Positions 7,482-14,400 of a stretch of DNA of 29,037 bases are shown piece by piece (position 1 is the stretch's first letter; the number at the start of each line of letters is the position of its first letter). Origin of the DNA: Deltaproteobacteria bacterium. Its GTDB lineage: Bacteria > Desulfobacterota > Desulfobacteria > Desulfobacterales > ETH-SRB1. Made by a program: the position numbers and the translations under genes. Location of the stretch: positions 1 to 29,037 of the forward strand of contig JAFCZU010000055.1 of the NCBI GenBank assembly GCA_019314185.1. The letters run 5' to 3'. The notes beneath the pieces were generated by a model. That model saw only the letters and a program-made list of their open reading frames with translations, searched no databases and was not told the DNA's origin.

Positions 7482-9212
7482 TTATTTTACATCCCCAATA
7501 ACAATTTGAACTGTTTTTTTTCTGTTCCAATGGTTCCATCGCAGTCTAAATGCAATCTGATTAAAATTTTTCTGCAGGTCATTATTGTTATCAACATTGA
7601 AATGGATAGCATTAAAGGTCTTGTCCATTCTTGAATCAGTTTGTTTTAAAACCATTTGCCTGTGATTTTTCCCAACGATTCTGGAATTTATTACCATGAT
7701 GTTTTTGGCCATAAAAACCGGTTCATGATTGCCTGTTCCAAAAGGTTTCAGGGCTTCAAGCTCGTTGATCAGGGCATCTGAAATGTCGTCAAAATTAAGT
7801 TCATAATCTATGTTGAGTGTCTGCAGAAAATCAGCTGGCGAGGTCATTTGTTTAACAGCTTTTTCAAAGCTTTTTTGAAATATATCTATATGTCCAGCCT
7901 TTATTCTCAGGCCTGCGGCCATTGAATGGCCGCCAAATGCTTCAAGATGGTTGGAGCATGACACAAGCCCTTTATAAATATTGAATCCTGGTATGCTTCT
8001 GGCCGAGCCTTTGCCGATACCGTTTTTTATAGTGATAAGAACCACAGGGCGAAAGTATTTTTTGACTATTCTGGATGCAACTATGCCAAGAATTCCTTCA
8101 TGCCATATGCTATGTAATTCATTGTCCGACAAGACAATCGAACTGTTTTTGAGCAGGCACTGATTCTCTTTTAAATATTCAGTAATAGTCTCCATTGTTT
8201 TTTGTTCAATATCATGTCTCTTAAGGTTCATATTATTAAGTGATTGGGCAAGTTGTCTTGCAGTCTCAAGGTTGTCTGTCGTCAGGAGTTTAACAGCAGT
8301 TGAAGCATGGTCAATCCTGCCGGCAGCATTTAACCTGGGCGCCAGCCTGAATGCAACATCTTCTGAATCCACAGAATTATTTTTTATTCGACTGGATTCT
8401 ATTAAGGCTTTTATGCCACATCGATTGTTTGAATTTATTTGTTCAAGCCCTGTTTTTACCAATATGCGGTTTTCATCAACAAGAGGGACCATGTCAGCCA
8501 CAGTTCCAAGAGCTACAAGATCGCAAAGATTTTTCAGATTAGGTTCAGGTTTATTTTGCCAGAAATGCTTGTCGCGTAGGTATTTCCGCAGGCAGATCAG
8601 GAGGTAGAAGGCAACTCCTACGCCGGAGAGATTATCAAAGCCTGATATGCAGTCATGACGCTTAGGATTTATTACTGAGACAACATGAGACGGTTTGTCG
8701 GATATTTCGTGGTGGTCTGTTATTATTACATCTATTCCGGCATTTTGTGCCGCCTTTACAGCATTGTTGCTGCTTGAGCCGCAGTCAACAGTTATTATCA
8801 GGTTTATTTTGTTTGGTATTGCGTAATTTGTTATATGTTTTGTGTGCAGGCTGTATCCTTCTTTTATTCTGTGTGGGATATAGTATGAAACATCTGCTTC
8901 TGTATAATCAAGAAACTCGTAAAGAATTGTTGTCGCTGTGATTCCATCAACATCGTAGTCGCCAAAGATTAATATTTTTTCATGACTTGTTATAGCCAAA
9001 TAGGTACGTTTTACTGCGGCATCCATATCTTTCATTGAGCATGGAGGCCGCATATTGTTAAGTGATGGGTTAAGGAAGGCACGGGCATCATTCGGAGATA
9101 AAATTTTACGGTTTACCAGGATGTTTGCCATGACAGGAGAGCATTTTAAACTCTTTGAGATTTTTTCAACCGAATTGGTGTTGGGTTGTAAGATTTGCCA
9201 GTGTTTTTTCAT
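7482..9212 (-). CDS. recJ: Single-stranded-DNA-specific exonuclease RecJ
   Basis: RecJ degrades single-stranded DNA 5' to 3' in recombination, base-excision and mismatch repair. The 576-residue length is typical. DHH-family metal-binding motifs are visible: DYDVDG at 85-90, DCG at 143-145 and DHH at 166-168. Also present are APRLNAAGR at 291-299, HEGILGIVASRI at 371-382 and the DHHA1 motif GGHSMAAG at 427-434. The C-terminal 110 residues correspond to the OB-fold DNA-binding domain, including FGTGNHEPVF. The ATG at 9212 has only a weak Shine-Dalgarno (GGATATAA). It is convergent with the usp gene and divergent from the DUF4911 gene. Confidence 0.96.
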   Translation of the reverse strand: MKKHWQILQPNTNSVEKISKSLKCSPVMANILVNRKILSPNDARAFLNPSLNNMRPPCSMKDMDAAVKRTYLAITSHEKILIFGDYDVDGITATTILYEFLDYTEADVSYYIPHRIKEGYSLHTKHITNYAIPNKINLIITVDCGSSSNNAVKAAQNAGIDVIITDHHEISDKPSHVVSVINPKRHDCISGFDNLSGVGVAFYLLICLRKYLRDKHFWQNKPEPNLKNLCDLVALGTVADMVPLVDENRILVKTGLEQINSNNRCGIKALIESSRIKNNSVDSEDVAFRLAPRLNAAGRIDHASTAVKLLTTDNLETARQLAQSLNNMNLKRHDIEQKTMETITEYLKENQCLLKNSSIVLSDNELHSIWHEGILGIVASRIVKKYFRPVVLITIKNGIGKGSARSIPGFNIYKGLVSCSNHLEAFGGHSMAAGLRIKAGHIDIFQKSFEKAVKQMTSPADFLQTLNIDYELNFDDISDALINELEALKPFGTGNHEPVFMAKNIMVINSRIVGKNHRQMVLKQTDSRMDKTFNAIHFNVDNNNDLQKNFNQIAFRLRWNHWNRKKTVQIVIGDVK

Positions 9213-9343
9213 GAAAAGAATTATATCCGATATGATGGTTTAATAAAACAGAAATTTACAAACATAAAATGAAATTAACTTGGGGCAACGGACTTTTTTT
9301 TATTGATAAATTAATTTGTATGATGGTAATTAATCTTTTTTAA

Positions 9344-9364
9344 CCAAACACCTAACACTTGATT
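9344..9364. repeat. Heptamer array (CYTAACA type) in the recJ / DUF4911 spacer
   Basis: Three consecutive 7-base units, CCAAACA, CCTAACA and CTTGATT, lie in the divergent spacer. The unit matches the longer array before folE2 (23905-23937) and its reverse complement at 13989-14002. Confidence 0.5.
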
Positions 9365-9399
9365 CGACTTTTTACGAATTCATCAATATTGGATTTGCC

Positions 9400-9615
9400 T
9401 TGCAAACAATAAAGAAATATTTTCGTGTTGACCGTAGAGAAATTTGCTTTTTGAAATATATTTTTGAGGCTTGTGACGGCATTGCGATGATGACGACAAT
9501 TGATTCTCAGGCTGGTTTTGTCAGGCTCCACATTTCACCGGGGTGCGAGGAGGATGTCGGGTTAATTATTCAGAATCTTAAAAAAAATATTATGATCGAA
9601 CCGGTTACTTTATGA
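9400..9615 (+). CDS. DUF4911 domain protein
   Basis: A small protein of 71 residues starting with TTG. The pattern KYFRVDRREICFLKYIFEA, then SQAGFVRLHISPGCEEDV and a final helix LIIQNLKK fits the DUF4911 family, which I associate with Desulfobacterota-type genomes. Its function is unknown. The alternation of strands and helices suggests a compact ferredoxin-like fold (inference). There is no in-frame ATG that keeps the conserved start, and the ribosome binding site is weak. It is divergent from recJ and heads the rightward set that includes the miaB remnant and the bifunctional nuclease. Confidence 0.75.
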   Translation: MQTIKKYFRVDRREICFLKYIFEACDGIAMMTTIDSQAGFVRLHISPGCEEDVGLIIQNLKKNIMIEPVTL

Positions 9616-9630
9616 AGGAGAGCAGGTGTT

Positions 9631-9789
9631 AGGGTTTGCACAATAATAAGTTCGCAATTTTAAGTGTTGAGGCGCTTGGCTGGTAAGGCGCGAAAGTGCA
9701 GGAATATCAAGCATATCCCGAGCTTTCGCAACGCAGCCAGGCATGATGCATCGGCTCTTAAAATATAAAATTATTTTTGCGCGAGCCCT
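9631..9789. repeat. 159-bp imperfect palindromic element (MITE- or REP-like)
   Basis: Both arms centre on base 9710. The outermost AGGG (9631-9634) pairs with CCCT (9786-9789). Inner matches include TTTTAAG with CTTAAAA, GGCTGG with CCAGGC, CGCGAAAG with CTTTCGCA, and GGAATAT with ATATCCC. The arms align over their whole 79-base length with mismatches and at least one gap. No frame is contained in it. It separates the DUF4911 gene from the secreted-protein gene. A TTG at 9777 that could extend the next gene lies in its right arm. Confidence 0.7.
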
Positions 9790-9833
9790 TAGGGAGAGAG
9801 GTCATAAATTTTGTGAAATCGAGAGGTGGTGTT

Positions 9834-10265
9834 ATGAAAAAGGGATTTTATTGTGGACTGGTTCTTATGATATGTTCCTTTATCCTTGGAATGGGTAATA
9901 TGGGGGAAGATGATGTTGTAAATATGCCGGAGCCTGAGCAAAATTATTCTGTAACTCTTGTGGATCAATCCGACGTGTCAATTGACCTTGAAAAATTTTC
10001 CTGTAACGGTATGATTTATTTTATTGGTAATTTGGGGAAGACCGAAGTGTCTGTTGGCTATGACAGGATAGACTCTGTTTTTTTTCTGTTGCATGATGAG
10101 GATGTTAAGGCAAAATTGCACTTAAAGAATGGGAAGGTTATTGAGCTTGTCGTGGACAGGAACAAATCCTGTTACGGTGTATCTTCATTCGGGAATTGCA
10201 GGATAGAAATGCAGGATATAAAAAATATTGTTATTCATGGAAAGATACTGAAGAAGGTCGAGTAG
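9834..10265 (+). CDS. Secreted protein of unknown function
   Basis: A 143-residue protein with a Sec-type signal peptide: a short basic start (MKK), a hydrophobic core from about residues 5 to 19 and small residues near a likely cleavage site around 20-23. No lipobox cysteine is at the right place. The mature part is predicted mostly beta: VTLVDQSDVSIDL, CNGMIYFIGNLGKTEVSVGY, KAKLHLKNGKVIELVV and CRIEMQDIKNIVI. This repeating strand pattern suggests a small periplasmic beta-sandwich or barrel. I do not recognise a named family. The start at 9834 is chosen over a TTG at 9777 because it begins the signal peptide, is preceded by GAGAGGTGG and lies outside the palindrome. Confidence 0.72.
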   Translation: MKKGFYCGLVLMICSFILGMGNMGEDDVVNMPEPEQNYSVTLVDQSDVSIDLEKFSCNGMIYFIGNLGKTEVSVGYDRIDSVFFLLHDEDVKAKLHLKNGKVIELVVDRNKSCYGVSSFGNCRIEMQDIKNIVIHGKILKKVE

Positions 10266-10266
10266 T

Positions 10267-10332
10267 TGATTGTCGATTATCGATTAAAAGGATAGACCGG
10301 AACAATTCCAACAATTATAAATCATAAATCGG
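10267..10332 (+). repeat. Intergenic heptamer-type repeat at the miaB truncation point
   Basis: The left part has three 7-base units, GATTGTC, GATTATC and GATTAAA (10268-10288). The right part has units ATTCCAA, CAATTAT, AAATCAT and AAATCGG (10305-10332). Both halves closely resemble a repeat in front of tsaB at 16841-16929. The miaB reading frame emerges directly from the last unit. Confidence 0.65.
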
Positions 10333-11647
10333 ATATAAGATTACTTCATCTCTGGAAAAGGCTGATCTAATTATTGTTAATACTTGCGCAATAAGAGAAA
10401 AAGCAGAGCAGAAGGTCTTCAGTTTTTTGGGGCGACTTTCACGCCTGAAGATTAAAAAGCCTGATCTGATTCTGAGTGTGGGCGGATGTGTGGCGCAGCA
10501 GGAAGGTCCAAAGATGCTCCAGAGGATTCCGTTTCTTGATCTTATTTTTGGAACACATGCCATTGGTCGCTTGCCTGGGCATATTAAACGGATTGAGTTA
10601 AAAAAATGCCGGATTGTTGATGTTGAAATGATAGAAGGAATTGACGAATCAGCATTTCTTATTGATACGGAAGATCATCGAAAGGTTTCAAGCTTTGTAA
10701 CTATAATGCAGGGATGCGATAATTTTTGCACATACTGTGTCGTTCCCTATGTACGTGGTAGAGAAGCGAGCAGAGAGCCCAAGAAAATAGTTAATGAAAT
10801 TCGTGAGCTTGTTAAATGTGGTGTAAAAGAAATCATTCTTCTCGGCCAGAATGTGAACAGCTATGGCAGAAAGGAGCGGTTGTGCTCGTTCTCCGAACTT
10901 CTGTCTCTTGTAAATGGGATCGACGGGCTTGTTAGAATCAGGTTTACTACTTCAAATCCAAAGGACCTTTCAGATGATCTGGTTGATGCTTTTTATACTC
11001 TTGAAAAATTATGCCATCATATTCACCTTCCTGTTCAATCAGGATCGAACAGTATATTAAAAAGGATGAACCGGAAATATACGAGAGAACTTTACCTTGA
11101 AAAAATAGATAAATTACGTAATGTTTGTCCTGATATTGCTATTACATCCGATTTTATTGTGGGTTTTCCTGGAGAAACAGAGGATGATTTTAAGCAAACC
11201 CTTGATTTGATTAAAACAGTTGAATTCGACGGCTTGTTTGCTTTTAAGTATTCTGATCGTCCAAATGCTCCGGCGTCTGGTTTTTCTTATAAGATTTCAG
11301 AACAGGAAAAGAAAGACAGGTTGATGGAATTGCTTGATTTGCAGGAACATTTTACAAAAAAAAAGAATAAATCGCTGGTCGGATCAACCGAATTGATACT
11401 TGTTGAAGGTAAAAGCAAAAAGCAGAGCGGGAAAGATGCTCAAATAAAGTCTCAGAATATTCAGTGGACAGGAAGGACTTCAACAAACAAGATAATAAAC
11501 TTTAGTCGGGATGATGATTGTATTGCCTGTGATGATATTTTTACAAGCAGGATGGTTAATGTAAAAATTGAAAAAGCATTGTCTCACTCTCTCTGGGGCA
11601 GACCGATTGTGGCTGAATCGAAAGGAGGGGAAAATTATGCTGCATAA
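10328..11647 (+). pseudogene. miaB: tRNA methylthiotransferase MiaB, 5'-truncated
   Basis: MiaB is a radical-SAM enzyme that adds a methylthio group to i6A at tRNA position 37. The frame opens directly after an in-frame TAA at 10325 and continues as GYKITSSLEKADLIIVNTCA, well into the UPF0004 domain. The first 30 or so residues, including the first auxiliary-cluster cysteine (normally GCQMN), are missing. The second (NTCAIRE) is present but upstream of the first ATG. The third (GGCVAQQ), the radical-SAM motif CDNFCTYC and the C-terminal TRAM region remain. The first ATG is at 10427 (406 codons), which would lose two of the three cluster cysteines. The truncation point coincides with an intergenic repeat. 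It may be a true pseudogene or a local assembly deletion. The stop overlaps the next gene by 11 bp. Confidence 0.85.
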
Positions 11648-12134
11648 GGTAAGCATAGCGGGCTTGACCATAGATCCTGCGTCAAACACGCCGATTGTTA
11701 TCTTGAAATCGGATGTGGATGGAAAGTCTATTCCAATATGGATCGGATTGCTGGAAGCTACCTCCATAGCTTCAACCATTCAAAATATTAAATACGACCG
11801 TCCCATGACCCATGATCTTTTTAAAAATTTTATTGATATGCAAAATGTCGCTGTGTCGAAAATTGAAGTGTGTGATTTGAAAGATAACACATTTTATGCC
11901 AGGATATTTTTTGCTTCAAAGGAAAAGGATTTTAGTATGGATGCTCGGCCAAGCGATGCAATTGCCATTGCTCTCCGGTTCCATGCCCCGATTTATGTTG
12001 ATGACAGTGTTGTTGAAAAATCAAATGCGCCAGATGGTCATGTGGAGGTTCTGGACAAAAGTAAGGACGGGGAAAAGTGGGCGGAATATCTTAATAAATT
12101 ATCTCCTGATGATTTCGGTAAATATAAAGTGTAA
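11637..12134 (+). CDS. Bifunctional nuclease family protein (DUF151)
   Basis: A 165-residue protein of the BFN/DUF151 family. It starts MLHKVSIAGLTIDPASNTPI, followed by VILKSDVDGKSIPIWIGLLEA, the conserved first half of the domain. RPMTHDLFKNF, then FYARIFF and the hallmark DARPSDAIAIALRFHAPIYV follow. Family members have been described with DNase/RNase activity; the cellular role is not settled. An in-frame ATG at 11568 lies deep inside miaB. The ATG at 11637 has AAAGGAGGGG at ideal spacing, so it is preferred. It overlaps the miaB stop, indicating translational coupling in the intact ancestral operon. Confidence 0.93.
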   Translation: MLHKVSIAGLTIDPASNTPIVILKSDVDGKSIPIWIGLLEATSIASTIQNIKYDRPMTHDLFKNFIDMQNVAVSKIEVCDLKDNTFYARIFFASKEKDFSMDARPSDAIAIALRFHAPIYVDDSVVEKSNAPDGHVEVLDKSKDGEKWAEYLNKLSPDDFGKYKV

Positions 12135-12235
12135 GTGTCAGGTGTTAAAAGAAAATTTGAGCTTTAAGCTCTTTATGTATTGACAAACGTAGCGATGGTT
12201 TCGAAAAAAACAAAAGTTTCAAAAGGTGATAATCT

Positions 12236-12871
12236 ATGATTGATCTTCATACGCATTCGATTTTTAGTGATGGAGTCTTGATTCCATCTGAGTTGGTGAG
12301 ATGCGCTGAATTCGTCGGACTAAAGGGAATTGGAATTACAGATCATGGGGATTTATCAAATATTGATTTTATTATTCCAAGGCTTGTTGCGGTAGCGGAG
12401 GAGTTAAATAGAGTTGTCAACATAAAGGTTATTCCAGGCATTGAGATTACACACGTTCCTCCTTTGTTGATTGGGAAAATCGCTAAAAAAGCGCGTTCTC
12501 TTGGTGCAAAGATTATTATTGTTCACGGCGAAACAATTGTCGAACCGGTTGCCACAGGCACCAATAGTGCTGCTCTTAAAGCAGATATCGATATTTTAGC
12601 GCATCCAGGTCTTATCACTGAAGAGGAAGTTTTAAAGGCAAAGAGAAGAGGGATTTTTTTGGAGATATCGGCACGTAAAGGGCATTCACTTACAAACGGA
12701 CATGTTGGAAAGCTCGCCAAAGAAATCGGCGCAAAGCTTGTAATTAACACTGACACACACGAGCCAGGCGATCTGATAGATATAAATATGGCTAAACAGA
12801 TTGTCTGCGGCGCTGGTTTAACTGAGAAAGACTTTGAAATAATGCAGAAAAACGCATCAGTTTTTCTTTAA
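12236..12871 (+). CDS. PHP-domain phosphoesterase, histidinol-phosphatase-like
   Basis: A 211-residue PHP-domain metal-dependent phosphoesterase. Metal ligands are recognisable: HTH at residues 5-7 with D12, TDHGD at 35-39, PGIEIT with E70, VHGE with H97, AHPG with H123 and NTDTHEP with D173 and H175. Proteins of this type are often annotated as histidinol-phosphatase-domain proteins, but no histidine-biosynthesis genes are nearby, so the substrate is open. AAAGGTGATAATCT precedes the ATG. It is about 100 bp downstream of the bifunctional nuclease and convergent with the prepilin peptidase. Confidence 0.85.
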   Translation: MIDLHTHSIFSDGVLIPSELVRCAEFVGLKGIGITDHGDLSNIDFIIPRLVAVAEELNRVVNIKVIPGIEITHVPPLLIGKIAKKARSLGAKIIIVHGETIVEPVATGTNSAALKADIDILAHPGLITEEEVLKAKRRGIFLEISARKGHSLTNGHVGKLAKEIGAKLVINTDTHEPGDLIDINMAKQIVCGAGLTEKDFEIMQKNASVFL

Positions 12872-12877
12872 TCGTAA

Positions 12878-13106
12878 CTATTCAGCCACAGATCTACGCA
12901 GATCATCACTGATATTTTTTCTTTTATTATCATATACAAATTTTATACTGTTTAGGCACAGAGTGGCAAAGGCACAAAGGCGCATAGTTGGCTTGCCTAA
13001 AGTCATTGATTTTTGCCGGACCTGCAAATCTCTATATGTTTTTATTTTTCTTTGTGCCACTGTGCCTTCTATCTGCGTTCATCTGTGTGAATCTGTGGCT
13101 GAATAG
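12878..13106. repeat. Nested inverted-repeat element between convergent genes
   Basis: Outer 16-bp arms are perfect: CTATTCAGCCACAGAT at 12878-12893 and its complement at 13091-13106. A second pair lies inside, AGGCACAGAGTGGCAAAG near 12954 with CTTTGTGCCACTGTGCCT near 13050. The same outer sequence in shorter form occurs at 24860-24907. There is no open frame. It fills the space between the convergent PHP and prepilin peptidase genes and may act as a bidirectional transcript end. Confidence 0.75.
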
Positions 13107-13137
13107 AGCACCTTTAATCTGAGTTTTGTAAAGGTTT

Positions 13138-13914
13138 CTATATAAGCAGACCAAGATACCAGGTTATTAGATCCGGACCGAAAAAGATATATGCAATAGC
13201 GCCTGCAGATAGGAACGGTCCAAAAGGAATGGGAACCTTCATGTCTTTTTGTGTGCGTATTATGATGATAATTCCTACTAATGTACCGGTAACAGATGCA
13301 ATAAAAATAGTAAAGAGAACTCCTTTCCATCCTAATATTGCTCCAATCATGGCCATAAGTTTGATGTCGCCGCCTCCCATTCCTTCAGCCTTTTTAATTA
13401 GAGAATATGTCCATCCAACAATCAGCAGACTTCCGCCTCCAGCCAGTAGGCCCAGCAGAGAGTCTTTGTAAGTTAACGAGGGTAGCGCAAAGGATGCAAG
13501 GAAGCTGATTGGTATGCCTGGGAGTGTGATAATGTCAGGTATTATCTGGTGATCAATATCAATAAAAGTTATTATAATCAGAGATGTAATAAAGAGAAAG
13601 TAAATCAGGCATTCAAATGAAAATCCAAACTTGAGAAATGTGAAAAGAGCAAAAGAACCGCAAATTATTTCAACCAATGGATATCGAAAAGGTATCGACT
13701 GGTTGCAATGTCGACAGCGCGCTTTAAGCCATAGATAGCTTAAGACAGGAATATTATCATAGAATCGAATTATTGCTTTGCAGTTTGGACAGAATGAACG
13801 CGCAGGGTTAATAATTGATTGTGAGAGAGGGAACCTGTATATGTATACGTTTGCAAAGCTTCCTGCACACATGCCGAATATAAAAATTATTATTTCAATG
13901 ATGTGATTAAACAT
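13138..13914 (-). CDS. pilD: Type IV prepilin peptidase / N-methyltransferase
   Basis: This integral inner-membrane aspartyl protease cleaves type IV pilin or type II secretion pseudopilin leaders and methylates the new N-terminus. At 258 residues it has the expected architecture. The N-terminal segment FGMCAGSFANVYIYRFP is followed by the zinc-type cysteine pairs CPNC (42-45) and CRHC (67-70). The two catalytic aspartates are in FIDIDHQIIPD (about 119-121) and GMGGGDIKL (D183). Seven or so hydrophobic segments follow the usual pattern. The start ATG has no clear Shine-Dalgarno. No pilin genes are adjacent; the gene is divergent from lon and stands alone here. Confidence 0.94.
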   Translation of the reverse strand: MFNHIIEIIIFIFGMCAGSFANVYIYRFPLSQSIINPARSFCPNCKAIIRFYDNIPVLSYLWLKARCRHCNQSIPFRYPLVEIICGSFALFTFLKFGFSFECLIYFLFITSLIIITFIDIDHQIIPDIITLPGIPISFLASFALPSLTYKDSLLGLLAGGGSLLIVGWTYSLIKKAEGMGGGDIKLMAMIGAILGWKGVLFTIFIASVTGTLVGIIIIIRTQKDMKVPIPFGPFLSAGAIAYIFFGPDLITWYLGLLI

Positions 13915-14400
13915 AAAAATACGAATTATCTATTAAATCAAAATATGATAAATTTGTAAAAAGTCCGACGGTCACTTTTTACAAACAGTGTTAGGTGTTA
14001 AGAATATGATTAAACAGGCAACTGTTTCAACCTCTATATTTGATGAATTCGTTTTTTTGCAAATTTATTAAATATAGCTATGTTTAATCTAAAAATCAAG
14101 TTCGGCAAGCAGATAACAGCAATTCTAATTAAGGCGTTCTCCAAAATTAGAATTGCCAAGGCAATAAAAAACAGTATATTTGAATGGCTATGCTATTATT
14201 AAGTTTTTATTAGACTTTTTCTAAAAGCCTTCAGCCTTTAGCCTATCCACCTGTGGTTACTAATTATTAACAATTAAGACTGTAACAGAAAATGGACTTT
14301 GATAAAATTGTCGATATTAATATTGTAAAAGACAAATTCAGCCTTATATTAATACGCTTACCCATACTGAAACTATAAAAGAGCAAAAATTGGAGAAATA
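13915..14400. promoter_or_regulatory. Divergent pilD / lon spacer rich in inverted and 7-bp repeats
   Basis: These 486 bases contain no supported gene. A hairpin with 12-bp perfect arms (TTTGTAAAAAGT) lies at 13953-13985. A CYTAACA-type heptamer pair on the minus strand is at 13989-14002. A second 12-bp hairpin (GCAATTCTAATT) is at 14119-14156. Degenerate 7-bp arrays lie at 14226-14246 (AGCCTTC, AGCCTTT, AGCCTAT) and 14257-14277 (TTACTAA, TTATTAA, CAATTAA). The pair ATTAATAT (14316-14323) and ATATTAAT (14346-14353), about 50 bp before lon, could be an operator. I could not place a promoter with confidence. Confidence 0.5.
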
